The notes under the pieces were generated by a model. That model saw only the letters and a program-made list of their open reading frames with translations. It was not told where the DNA came from and did not search any database. Made by a program: the position numbers and the translations under genes. 64,000 bases of DNA from Vitellaria paradoxa (lineage: Eukaryota; Streptophyta; Magnoliopsida; Ericales; Sapotaceae): positions 40,262,419-40,326,418 of the forward strand of contig CM034239.1 in NCBI GenBank assembly GCA_019916065.1. Direction: 5' to 3'. Below are positions 10,014 through 22,500 of this stretch, one piece after another. Every line of letters begins with the position of its first letter. The stretch's first letter is position 1.

Positions 10014-12032
10014 ATGGAAGCTAGTTGGCTATCCGCATCTCTCACTCTTCTGTTTCTCTTTCTTGCTTTCAAGTTCTTGTCACAACTAAGAGCGCAGCGC
10101 CACCGGAACCTGCCGCCGAGTCCACCGGCGCTTCCGGTCATAGGTCACCTCCACCTCATCAAAGAACCTCTTCACCGAACCCTACACGGAATGTCTCAGA
10201 AGCTTGGCCCCATCTTCTCCCTCCGATTCGGATCGCAGCTCGTGGTGGTGGTGTCGTCGCCGTCCGCGGTGGAGGAATGCTTCACCAAGAACGACGTCGT
10301 CTTAGCCAACCGTCCTATGCTCATCACCGGCAAGTACTTCGGCTACAATTACACATCAGTCGCCGTCTCCCCCTACAGCGACCACTGGCGGAACCTCCGC
10401 CGCGTCATGGCGATGGAATTATTCTCCGCGGGTCGGATCAATGCGTTCGCATCCATCAGGCTAGACGAAGTCAAGCATTTACTCGGGAGCTTGTACCAGA
10501 ACTCGTCCGCCGATTTCGCTAAAATAGAATTGAAATCGAAGTTGTTGGAGCTCACTTTTAACATCATTACGAGAATGATAGCCGGAAAACGATACTACGG
10601 GGAGGAATTGGCGAACCAGGAGGAGGCAAAGGAGTTCCCGATGCTGACGAGTCAGACCTTCGAATACAGCAGCGCGGCGAATCCGAATGATTTCTTGCCC
10701 TTTTTAAAGTGGATCGATTATAAGAATTTTGAGAAGAATGTGGAGAGAGTTCATAGGAATATGGATGAATTCCTACAAGGTCTGATCGATGAACACCAGC
10801 GACGGGTGAAGACTGACGAGAGTTCCATGATTGATCATCTACTAGCTTTGCAAGAATCGCAACCACAATACTATTCCGACGAAATAATTAAAGGGCTCGT
10901 GTCCGTAAGTGCTCCATTTCTCCGCTCCCTATTTTTTTTAATTTTATTAGTTTTTTAAGGGACCGTTTGGAGTGCTAATAAATTCTAAAAAAACTCCATA
11001 AAACCTCTATAAATCATTAAAATTCTTTATCACACTTTTATTTTTTTCTCCTTTACTAATTTTAAAAAATTTAAGTATTTCATCAAGAAGATGAAAAATT
11101 CGTAATGAGATTAACTGAGTGTGAAAATTTTTTCACAATCATATTTTTTTTGTCGAAAACTTTCAAATGAGTACCATTGTCGCTAATTTATCTCAATTTT
11201 TTAAAATCTGTTAGAACAAATTTGGATAAACCGTTCTAACGTTTACAGGGATAAAATCCGTTATAACCGATTTGGAAGGCCGTTCTAACAGTTTTGACAT
11301 TGTTCAAAGAGAAAAGAAGTATTTTTTTTTTGAATCCGTTATAGCGGATTCATCTCAATTTTTTTTTGACACTGTTCATCTCTAAAAAATGTAATTTAAA
11401 AAAAAACACCAAATACCGTTAAATACTTAAAATTACAATTTTTTTTATTTTTTATTACTTCAAACGCTATTTTAACACAAAAGCTGACAAACGGTGGAAT
11501 TACCTAGCCCTGCTTATCTGATAAGTTATTCCAATGTTCACCCTAAAATCTCATTAGACATCACAAATCATGTGAAGAATTTTTCTCTGTATTTTTTATT
11601 AATATTTTTATAACTACAGTAATGTCAATAGTCGAGCTATTATACAGACACGAAACTAATTTTCTTCTCTGGCATTTTGTCACACATATTAGTGCAGTCT
11701 CAATCACTCTATTTCATAGTTTCCTAGCATGACTAATAGTATTGATATTTCTTACAATATTGAATATCTCATTTATTCTTATAGACAAGCATTAAAACAT
11801 TTTTCCTCGATTATTTAGCCATCTTATTTGTAAGCAAGGTTCTATTAAAAAAATTACTAGTCAAGTTATCCATCATTTTCTAAATTGGATTGAAAATAAT
11901 TAGAGTTAAATGAATAAATATTTCTCAAATTTCGTTTTTCTTTCTATTTTGCTAACTTTAAAAAATTATTTACATAGACGAGTTCATTTCTCTTTTATTA
12001 TTTCCCTTAAGAAACCTGTAATCCCAATACCT

Positions 12033-12064
<32 letters not shown>

Positions 12065-12732
12065 GTTATTGATTAATCCAGAATATGATACTAGCTAGCA
12101 CATACACGTCAGCAATGACAATAGAGTGGGCAATATCTCTTCTATTAAACCATCCGAATGTGTTGGAGAAGGCAAAAAGGGAGTTAGACTCTCACGTGGG
12201 ACAAGATCGTTTGATAGATGAATTGGATCTCCCCAAGCTACATTACTTGCAAGCAATCATTTCTGAAACCTACCGATTATTTCCAGCGGCACCACTTCTG
12301 GCGCCACAGGTGCCATCTGCTGATTGCACAGTCGGAGGATACAACGTGCCACGTGCCACAATTTTGTTGGTTAATGCATGGGCCATTCACAGGGACTCAA
12401 AGGTTTGGGAAGACCCCACAAGTTTCAAGCCTGAGAGGTTTGAGGAATGTGAAAAAGTGGAAACACACAAGTTCATGCCGTTTGGGATGGGAAGGAGGGC
12501 CTGTCCAGGGGTTGGACTGGCCCAACGAATTGTGGGTCTGGGTTTCGGGTCGTTGATTCAAAGCTTTGACTGGAAAAGGGTGGGTGAAGAGGCTATTGAC
12601 CTCACTGAGGGAAGAGGGCTTACCATGCCCAAATTGGAGCCATTGGAAGTCATGTGTAAACCACGTGAGGTCTTTAGAAAGCTTTTATCCGACGTTACTG
12701 CAAGCAATGCTTCACCCGTTATTATGAACTAA
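10014..12732 (+). CDS. CYP81-like cytochrome P450, gene 2, altered I-helix
   Basis: Exons are 10014-10904 and 12082-12732 with a 1.18-kb GT..AG phase-0 intron, giving 513 aa. It has an N-terminal anchor, the [12 protein letters not shown] hinge, WRNLRR, ETYR (359-362), PERF, and the heme loop [10 protein letters not shown] with the cysteine at about 438. It is a close duplicate of gene 3 throughout. The oxygen-activation motif, normally A/G-G-x-D/E-T-T/S, reads ASTYTS (302-307). Gly303 is Ser (GGC to AGC) and the acidic residue 305 is Tyr (GAC to TAC), compared with AGTDTS in gene 3. No stop or frameshift is seen. The protein may be inactive, may have changed chemistry, or may be an early-stage pseudogene. 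Family membership is firm; the substrate is unknown. Confidence 0.9.
10960..11473. mobile_element. MITE-like element in the intron of P450 gene 2
   Basis: The left end GGGACCGTTTGGAGTGCTAA and the right end TTACTTCAAACGC form an approximate inverted repeat. The interior contains repeated CCGTTCTAAC and CCGTTATAACCG motifs and a short palindrome AATCCG..CGGATT near 11332-11350. It makes up nearly half of this intron. The target duplication is not resolved. Confidence 0.45.
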
Positions 12733-13224
12733 TTTCCATGGTTTCTCATGTATAATAACACCTTAACTATTTAGTTTGATGTAGTTTTATAGTGGCTGAG
12801 CATATTTGTACTATTTTATTAATTTCTCCAACTCCATTATTATATCTAGTATGAACTATAGTTTTACAATTTCATCCTCTATGCTTTACCAAGAAACTAG
12901 GATTTTTTTTTTCACTAAAATTATGATTTCAAAACATTGATTTGAATTTTCTTTGTTTTTGGGTACTTGTTTAAAAGGCTTGTGACATCATTATTTTCCA
13001 AGTTCATTTCATTAACATTTTCAATTATAATCATAAAAGCAGGAGACATATCTCTTCACTCACTTTACCCTTTTTGATAAATTAGATAATATAACAAGTT
13101 ATTGAAGTATAATTGTTATCAAATAGTCAATATCATATAACTTCATTAATTTATTTTAAAATTTAATTTACATAAAACAATTGAGAACAATTAAAAATAG
13201 AATAACAATTTTATACAAATAATA

Positions 13225-14060
13225 AAAACTACGACAAATTTGTTTTTAGTTAAAAATAAATAAATGAATGAATCATTACCTAAATTAAGTTATTCTCCAC
13301 TTTAGTAATTAGTGATGACATAATTTTGTCACTACTAACGTCAGTGAATTACCATCATACATTAGTAATTGCATTGGTTTAGATTTTGATACTTAACACA
13401 TATCACTAGTGATGAAATATGTGTCAATTATAAGGATTATATTCATCACTTTTTGAATTAAAAATGTCTTATGCAATATATTGGACTACGCATTAAAAAG
13501 AAAAGGTGATTATACTATTTGTCACTAAAAAATTAATAGTTTACAGTTTTATACGTGATTCATAAATATAAGGTATAATATTTACATCACGTATAAATAT
13601 CTTATTTATTATTTTTTAATTTTTTTAATAAAAATTTGTCACGTGATATATTTGACTACGTATTAGAAATGAAAGGTGATGACTTAAGCCAAAATGTAAA
13701 AATCAATAGTTTACTATTTGGTGCATCACTAATAAATAACATAGGTTACAAAATCTAATTGTCACTAAATACTTACCAATAATGATCGGATATGTGTCAC
13801 TTGTAAACATTTAATTTGTTACCTATTTAATTAAAATATGAGTCATGATATATTGGAGTACATATTGAGAATAAATGATGACAAAATTATACCAATAAAT
13901 ACTATAAGTCACGAAATTCTATTTTCACAAATCAATTTTTTTTAGCCAACTATTATTGCTTCATAATGATACATTGGTGACACATATATAAAACTGATTT
14001 TGTCACCCAATAGTATAAAAGGTTGATAATTTTTTTGCAATATTTTTTGTTATTAATTTT
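13225..14060. repeat. Decayed CACTA-like repeat with 170-200 bp internal repeats (gene 2 copy)
   Basis: It begins 'aactacgacaaatttg', corresponding to 'cactacaacaaatttgg' at 35209 in the gene 3 flank. It contains about three related units built around 'gatatattggactacgtatta' near 13478, 13645 and 13848, with many GTCAC/GTGAC motifs. Because it is shared by both P450 units, it predates their duplication. Confidence 0.55.
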
Positions 14061-15830
14061 GTTATTCCAAATCATATAAATTAGTATAAATCTTGCTTTC
14101 TTACAAATATATTCTTAAATAAATCCATCAAATAAGTATTTAACAACCAAATCAAGTGTATGTTGAATAAGTCCTGCTTTCATACAAATATGTTAAGACA
14201 AACAAATAAATAATGAGAAAAGAAAAATCAAAACAGATAAAACTTACGATATAACGATATAATTACTTATTTTTTTCTATCAATGTTTGCATTAATTTCA
14301 ACATTCTGCAAGGTTAGATTAGGCGGTCTACGGAAAAATCAAAACAAAAAGTGAAAACATGAGAAGATAGAAAAAATTTGGGCTCCAAATAAAGTTAAGT
14401 GTCCTTAAGAGTTCCACGTAAGAAAGGCCAATTCAAGTAGCAATTATTCGTTAAGTAGCTTAAAATTAAGTTAAAAAATATCTTACCACGGACTTGTCAC
14501 TTTTAGAGTGCTGATGCAAACATATTAGAATGTTTAAAGAAGTGTTTAGTTTTTTAAAATTTATCAATTTTTATCAATTATTTTTACATTTTTATAATTA
14601 AATTCTGTTACATATAATTTTTATATCAATTTTTTTTTTTTTTTTTTACTTTTCTTACAAATTTTTACCATTCAAACATTCTTAACTACCTTTTCGAAGA
14701 TCGAAATCATCTTAAAATACTTTACTTACCAAAAAAAATCTTAAAATACTTCAGATATTTGACCCTGAATTTGGGATGGTCTGAGATGCCTGCGCATCGA
14801 TCTTAGCTTCTAAGGTGTTCGATATGTGTGCGAATCACCTAATCACATGCAGAGAATCTTCCAACGCTAAAATCAAGACCACAAGTTAATTTATCAAAAT
14901 TCATCAAAATCTGTCAACTCCTATTCATTTTTAATTTTTTTAATCAAATTTTGTTACATATTTTTTATCAATTATTTGTACTCTATTACACTTTTTTATC
15001 ATTCAAACACCACCATATTTAATTGGAAGCTTCATTTAACTTTAGATTTTACAACTCAGCCATTTAAAGGGTGTTTTGGTTAGTCAAAATCAATCAAAAT
15101 CAACTAATTTTTATTAATTTTTGGTACTTTCTTTCAATCAAATTTTATCACATAACATTTTTACATCAAATTTTTTTACTGTTACTGTACTTTTTTGCCA
15201 AACTTTTGTTAACCAAACACCCCATAATTAATAAAAAATAATAAATAAAAACTAATTTGTGGTCATCGTTCTATGTAAGTAAATTGTCGATTACAAAAAA
15301 AATCTATAAAGACGTGAGCACTAATCTACTTGTACCCACGATGCATAATAATAACATATTTGATATATACACAACAATCAGATTATCAATAATTTTATAT
15401 CAATAACTCATAAATTTCAAGCCGTTGCGTATCTTAACATCAAAACATACTTCAACATACGTCTAAAAAATGATCCAATTATTATATTTCATTTATCTCT
15501 TTTGCCATCACATCACAATCATCACAGTCGTGGGGCATATATTATACAATATCATCGTTTACGGGTCTAGACCCGATGGCCATGAGTAGCCAAATAATGA
15601 TCATCGTTGTAGGCTACTAACTTACTGGCATGAATACCAACTCTTGCGCAGGTTTAGGGTTTTTCAACTAAAGGGTAATCTCTGTACCATTCCTAATTTT
15701 TTTTAGTATCTACAGTCCCGCAATCACAATATCGTTGGCATATCCTTTATCTTCATTATTATTATTTCAACAAAACAACTCATTAGAATCAACCATTAAC
15801 ATCACGTCATCACTTTCGTAAACATTTTTT

Positions 15831-15962
15831 ATTAATAAAATAAATCACTCAAACATTTCAAATTGAGCATTCTAAATTGCGTATTTTTCATTTTTTGTTA
15901 ATAAAATAAATCACTCAAACATTTCAAATTGAGCATTCTAAATTGCGTATTTTCCATATATT
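15831..15962. repeat. 66-bp tandem duplication
   Basis: Two nearly identical adjacent units start with 'taaatcactcaaac' at 15841 and 15907 and continue through 'gagcattctaaattgcgtat'. Near identity indicates a recent event. Confidence 0.9.
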
Positions 15963-15979
15963 TAACTATAAATATCAAA

Positions 15980-16240
15980 CTATATATTTTTCGCAACTTC
16001 AAGGGTAAAATTGTAATTTTGCACAACTTTAGAGGCAAAATCGTAATTTCAAAAAAAAAAAACTTGGGGCCACTTCATATTGATTCAAAACTTTGGGGGT
16101 CACTATGTAATTATCCAAAACTGTGCGACAAATCTGTAATTTTCAATAATTTGTGGTCAAACTAAAATTTTGTAAAACTTTTGGGGTCAAATCATAATTA
16201 TATAAAACTATTGGGGACTAAAGGAAAATTTTGAAAACTT
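15980..16240. repeat. Degenerate short tandem repeats
   Basis: Six to eight imperfect copies of a roughly 35-40 base motif, 'aactttgggggtcacta..gtaatta', follow each other. They read as an AT-rich open frame on the + strand that has no protein-like character. Origin unknown, possibly the remnant of a retrotransposon untranslated region. Confidence 0.5.
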
Positions 16241-17221
16241 TCATGGAATGTGCTTGGGCATATTCTCTTCTATAACTCTTTCTAGTTCCAGTAAGCTTCA
16301 CTTTTGTCTGTGAGGTTTTGGTGTTTTGATTTGAACAAAATTCACACAGTGTAATTTATATTTAATTACATTTATACTAAATAATCAAATAAAAATTTAT
16401 CAAAATATTTTGACATCTCATATTTGTAATTAAAATGTATTAAATCTTTACCTCGGATCTAAAAAAAATGAAAAAATTCCAAAACTTTAAAATTTCGCTT
16501 CATCGTATCTCCCATTTTAGGCCAAATTATCACGATCTCCATAATGATTACAACGTCAAATATACAAAAATTCTGTTATTTCTGAACTTAAATCCACATT
16601 TTTCCCTTCTCTTTCTCTCTCCTCTTTTTTTTTTTTTAACTCGGTTTACTACTCCCAACACACAGCGCGCACACACACACACCCATTCACAAATATATAT
16701 AAATGTCACATGCTTGGTGGCCAAGCAAAGCGAAACTTCCAGGAAGCTTCAATTTTTTTTTTTTTTCTTTACCTTCTCCCATGTGCATATATATACACAC
16801 GGCACACTTAGGAGCCAAGTAAGAAAAATAGAAAAAAAAAAAAAAAAAAAAACTTCTATGTTAACCAAAGACTCCACGTGGTCCCTTTTCACCATTACAT
16901 TTTATAGATTATATATATATATATATATATATATTAAAATAATATTTATATTAAAATCAATTTTTTTATAATATAACAAAATAATATGAGTATTAAAAAT
17001 TTTAAATTTCAGGATTGTTACAGGTAGGATATGTGATATTTGTTCCACTTCTTCCTTATATGGAATAGAATCAGAACAGAATATGTTAGAAATTTATAAG
17101 TTGCTTCAGCCGTACTCACACCAAATTTGGAATAAATTAACTTTCCATTTCAATTTTCGTATTGGGAAATAACTTGATAAATACAAGATTTAATTTGAAA
17201 AATTTCAAATATTCTATACCT

Positions 17222-18122
17222 AGGCCGTTTGATAACGTTTTTATTTTTTATTTTTTTATTTATATTTTCAAAATTTTGTAAATTGGTAATAAAAATATGT
17301 TTGTTAAATCTATTTACATTTTTTTATTTCCAAAAAATGAAAACTTAAATAGAAAAATATAAACAAAAAAAGTGTTTTCAATTTTTTTTCGCTGTTACAA
17401 ATATTTTGTCAATTCTAATATTTTGTCTGTTTTTGTTACATTTTATTAAAACAAATTATTTTATTCAAATATATTATTAAATTTAAATTTTTATTAATAA
17501 ATAATATAATTAAATTAAATTAAATTAATTAAATATGTAATATATATTATTAATTTATTTCTAATAAATAATTAAATTAAATTAGTTAACTTAATTAAAA
17601 AAATATATATTAGTAAATTATTTTTAATAAATAATAAAATAAAATACATTAATTTAATTTAATTTAATAAATAATTTTATTAATATAAATATATTTTATT
17701 AAATTATTTTTAATAAATATTATAATTAAATTATTTAATTTAACTTAATTTAATAATTAATTTAACTAATATTACATATATTTTATTAAATTATTTTTAA
17801 TAAATATAATAATTAAATTAAATTAAATTAATTTGATAATTAATTTATTTAATATGAAAAATATTTTATTCAATTGGTTTTAATAAATAATATAATTAAA
17901 TTAAATTAATATAAAATATGTTTACTAAGTTCAATTAGTTTTTAAAAAATTAATAAAATTAGATATTTTATGAAAATAAAAAATTAATAATTGTAAATAA
18001 AATTGTATTTTCAAACACAGTTTCAATTTTTATTTCAAAAAAAAAATGACCACAGAAAACAAAATATAGAAAATATAAACGTTTAAGCGTAAGCAGAAAA
18101 ACGATAGCGTTATCAAATGGTC
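17222..18122. mobile_element. 0.9-kb AT-rich TIR element
   Basis: The left end GGCCGTTTGATAACG and the reverse complement of the right end, GGACCATTTGATAACGC, are terminal inverted repeats. The interior is almost pure A/T, with TTAATTTAATTTAA runs and no ORF. A related core recurs at about 61700-62030. It is a non-autonomous DNA element of unassigned superfamily, because no target duplication is visible. Confidence 0.55.
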
Positions 18123-18519
18123 CTTTATTGAGTTATAGTTGCCACACTTAAAATTAATTCTTGCAGTGTCCCACTCCCTCTCCTAGGGTCAATAGAGATT
18201 AGAGAGGCAATTTTCAAAAAGAAATGAACAAACAAAGCAAACGGCTGGCCTTCTTTTAGACGTCAACTTCATAATATTAAATGTATACAATTTGATTAAG
18301 ATTGAACAATTTACAGAAAAATAAATTTAAGTTTTTAGTGTCCAAAATTAATATTAAAGTAGTGATGTCGAAAATAACTCACAACTCGACCCGCTTCCGC
18401 ACGGCCTTGATGTACATAAATTTTATCCGCTCCATACAACTCAAGCCTGGTCCATCCCGAATCAGAGCTTGAATCATCCTATCCTGACCCCCAACCCAAC
18501 CCGTGTCCAACTCTCTCCC

Positions 18520-18545
18520 CCCCCCGGGCCCCCCCGGGGGGGCGA
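18520..18545. repeat. C/G palindromic block
   Basis: Alternating runs C9-10, G3, C7, G7 form a nearly perfect GC hairpin. It resembles the block at 92-123. Such a sequence is rare in AT-rich plant DNA and is prone to assembly error. Confidence 0.75.
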
Positions 18546-19522
18546 TCCCTCTGTTTTGCTTTCTTTTTATTTTTTATTTTTTCCCATGTGCCCCGAGGGC
18601 TCCATCCAAAACCTTTTTCGGGTATTTGGTTGCAAAGAATTTCGGGTATTTGGTTGCAAAAAGTTTAGCTAAAAAATATAATAAAAATATAAAAATTTAA
18701 TAAAAAAATAATACGTGATAAAATTTAATTTAAAAAATATAAAAAATTAATAAAAATTAATGAGTTTTGAACCAACTATACGCCCCCTTCCCCTCGAGTC
18801 AACCAGCAACAGCAAGCCTGCATTCCTTTCTTTTCTTTATTTTTTTTTCCACTTTTCTTTTCTTGTGGTGGGCCCCACCCCACCCCTCTCACTATCCAAA
18901 TAATTATTTATATATTAATCATAAACAATAGTTAAAATATTTATTTATTAATAATTAATTAATTCAAATTTATTTATTTAATTATTAATAAATTTTATTC
19001 ATTAAATGTTTCTAATTTTATTTGTAAATTGTAGATATTTTTTATTTTTAAATATTATTTCAGTAAATAAAAATTATTATTACAAATTATAATATTAAAT
19101 GTAATTGAAATTATACTATTTTTTTAAATTAATTGGATAATTATATTATTTTAATTCTTATAAACAATTAAAAAAATTAGTAATAATTTGTGCCTATTGT
19201 ATTTTGAACAAAATTAATATTAAGTTTCTTATATACTTAAAATTTTGAATAAAAAATTTAAATCGAAAAAGTTATAATAACTCATGAGTTTTAATTTTTT
19301 TTTTTTAAACTTAAGGTTTTACTAATTACTACATTTGTTTTACTCTCTTCCTAATTAATTTTTAATAAATGTTATAAAAATATGAATTATAGTATTTTAA
19401 TTTAAAAAATTCAACAAGACCATAATCAAGTGAAATTCAAATTTAAAGTTTTGATTTAAATAAATTTTGTTTTGATAACCCGGAATTGAATATCATCCAC
19501 CCATACTGCATAAAAAGGCAAA

Positions 19523-19528
19523 GGTCAA
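19523..19528 (-). promoter_or_regulatory. W-box core upstream of P450 gene 3
   Basis: GGTCAA, 69 bases before the ATG, is at the same relative position as in gene 2. Just upstream, 'gcataaaaaggc' (19508-19519) could serve as a weak TATA element. The gene 2 counterpart reads 'gcctaaaaaggc'. Confidence 0.35.
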
Positions 19529-19591
19529 CTAGCCCGGATCATCTTCAAGTGTAGAATCAGAATCCCAAATGCAGAGCGAGAGTCATCAACC

Positions 19592-22500
19592 ATGGAAGCA
19601 AGTTTGCTATCCGGATCTCTCACTCTTCTGTTTTTCTTTCTTGCTTTCAAGTTCTGGTCACAACTACGAGCGCAGCGCCACCAGAACCTGCCGCCGAGCC
19701 CACCGGCGCTTCCGGTCATAGGTCACCTTCACCTCATCAAAGAACCTCTTCACCGAACTCTACACGGATTGTCTCAAAAGCTTGGCCCCGTCTTCTCCCT
19801 CCGATTCGGATCTCGCCTCGTGGTGGTGGTGTCGTCGCCGTCCGCGGTGGAGGAATGCTTCACCAAGAACGACGTCGTCTTAGCCAACCGTCCTCTGCTC
19901 ACCGCCGGCAAGTACTTCGGCTACAATTACACATCTGTCGGCGTCGCCCCCTACGGTGACCTCTGGCGGAACCTCCGCCGCGTCATGGCGATGGAATTAT
20001 TCTCCGCGGGTCGGATCAACGCGTTCGCATCCATCAGGCTAGACGAAGTCAAGCATTTAATCCGCAGCTTGTACCAGAAGTCGTCCGCCGATTTCGCCAA
20101 AATAGAATTGAGATCGAAGTTGTTGGACCTCACTTTCAACAACATCACAAGAATGATAGCCGGAAAACGATACTACGGCGAGGACTTGGCGAACCAGGTG
20201 GAGGCGAAGAAGTTTCGGATGCTGATGAGTCAGATCTTCGAATTAAGCAGCGCGGCGAATCCGAATGATTTCTTGCCCTTTTTAAAGTGGATCGATTATA
20301 AGAATTTTGAGAAGAATGTGGAGAGAGTTCATAGGAATATGGATGAATTCCTACAAGGTCTGATCGATGAGCACCGGCGACGGGTAAAGACCGATGAGAG
20401 TTCCATGATTGACCATTTATTTTCTTTGCAAGAATCACAGCCGCAATACTATTCCGATGAAGTAATTAAAGCGCTTGTATCGGTAAGTGGACGTCCGCTT
20501 CTTCCTTCTCCACTTATTTTTATTTTTATTATTAGTTTTTTTAACACAAAGATGACAATACGAGCGAGGAGTTACCCTAATCCTGCTGATCTGATGACTA
20601 TTTGAGTTTCGGATAGAAAAATTAATTCTTTTTTTTTATTGAGAAGTAAAAGGAAATTAGGTTTTTATAATTATTTTTATATTTTATTAATTCAACATAT
20701 TATTTTTTATGATTTAAAAAATTTTAAATGTAAGTGAATGGTTTTGATCAAATAACAAAAAATTAAAAACTAGTTAGCTAAAAGTTGAAAAACTCACCAA
20801 ATTCTCAAACTAAGTCTAAGGCTTGGTTTGGAAAGGAAAAAAAAAATAGTTTTTAGATTTTTTTAGTTTATTTTTGTTTATATATTTTTCCTTAAATTTT
20901 AGTTTTTTTATTTGTTTAGTATTTTTTATTTATATTATTTTCATTTATAAAAAATTACAAAATATACTTCTAAAGAGAAAAATCTACATACCAATAGAAA
21001 AATTAATTTTTTTAACTGGTACATGAATTTTTTTATTTTTTATAATCTTTTTGGATAAATAAGAACAACATTTTTTAAAATTACCACATCAAAAAAATTA
21101 AAATTTAATGAAAAATGTCATACAAAATAAAAATATGCTAAAAAATTAAAAATATTTTTCCCAAACAAACTCTAAGCCAGAAAAATATTTTCAACCATTT
21201 TGGTTGATAGGGATGGAATTTACGTCAACTTTGGCTAATGATTGTGACGTGGTTGGTGGTAGAAAATTTTCATTAATTCCATTTCTTCTACTTTCTACGT
21301 TTGATTTAAATAATATTAATATGAAAATTAATGAGATGATTTTTTTTCAACGTAAATTGGACTTTTTCAGTAAATTCATAGAAGATTTCAAATTTGATGA
21401 GGCAATAGTAAACAAAGTAATACCATAGAAAAAATTTGCATGATCTAATCTCCATAGATATTAAGTTTCATCTAGCCACTTGGCTGTAGTCCTTTGCTGC
21501 TTATCCAGCCACACTTGGCTGTAGTCCTTTGTTCCTTTGTACATGCAATATCTTACTGTAATTTTAGAAATATTGTTAAGGAAATAGTTTCCGACTTTGT
21601 TTTTAAATCCTTTCTGCCAAAAAGATTTGTGACAATGCCTTTTTTGGGAGACTTAATCTTAAATTGTTTTCTACTTCTTCTAAATGATTTTCAGAGAAAA
21701 TAAATTAAAACCTAAAAAACTGTTTCACATTATTATTGTTTTAGTTAAAAAATAATAATAACAATTTTAAACCTTATAATATCTTTGGTTCATTAATTTA
21801 AATTTGTGAAGTGAAAGAAAAAGTAAAATTAAAAAAAAAAAGTATGAAATGCAATAATTAACTCAACAAAGTCTTAATTTCAAATTAATTAGTCAGGGTG
21901 AGCAGCAAGAACCATTTTCTTCTATTCATTGTAATTAAGGATTATATTTTTTAATGAGATTATTTAACATCAGGTACTTTATCACAATATCAGATCATGT
22001 GTGTAATCCTTTTAGCCTATCCATTGTTGTTCTTATACCTTTTACTTTGATCTAATGACTTCCTAATTAATGAATTTATAAGCCTACATTGGATATAAAT
22101 AAATCATCGTAAATAACATTCTTTCAATTTCTATTCTTTCATCACCACTTCTTATCAACTTTGAAATTTTATATGATAGATGATCCAAACAAATCACACA
22201 AATAGTCACAAACACAAGAATAAAATAATAAAGTTGAATACATAAGTTTTAACGCGAAAAATTCAAATAAAAAAAATCTTGAATCTTTCACTATTTAGTA
22301 CGCTTGATTACAAAAAAACAACCTTTCAATAGATTCGACTCTACGGCTATATTTTTTTAATCTTTTGTTTAAATTCTCAATTTACCAATCTCCAATTGAA
22401 AGACACATCTTCAAAATTCCATAAAGACAATTCAAATATTCAGTAACATGCTTAATTCATAGCATTCTTGATTTGAACTTCTTCAAATCACACATACACA

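Larger units (their letters stand above)
12733..18160. other. Intergenic region downstream of P450 gene 2
   Basis: No gene is supported. The first 1.1 kb (to about 13805) is homologous to the 3' flank of gene 3 (25735-26695 plus 35147-35790). After that come AT-rich sequence, a 66-bp tandem duplication, imperfect 'cttTGGGGtCA'-type short repeats and a 0.9-kb AT-rich inverted-repeat element. Open frames here are low-complexity and were rejected. Confidence 0.55.
18165..19591. other. Upstream region of P450 gene 3 with a 1.1-kb insertion
   Basis: 18165-18380 matches 9430-9790 upstream of gene 2, and 19490-19591 matches 9920-10013. The sequence between, about 18381-19480, is absent from unit 2. 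It contains the C/G palindromic block, a short tandem duplication 'ttcgggtatttggttgcaaa' (about 18618-18660) and AT-rich DNA. It displaces the position of the gene 2 TATA box. No gene seen. Confidence 0.6.

Noticed and set aside
16468..16971. 167-codon + strand open frame
   Set aside because: It consists of poly-Phe, poly-Lys, (TH)n and (YI)n stretches from microsatellites; no leader, introns or family likeness.
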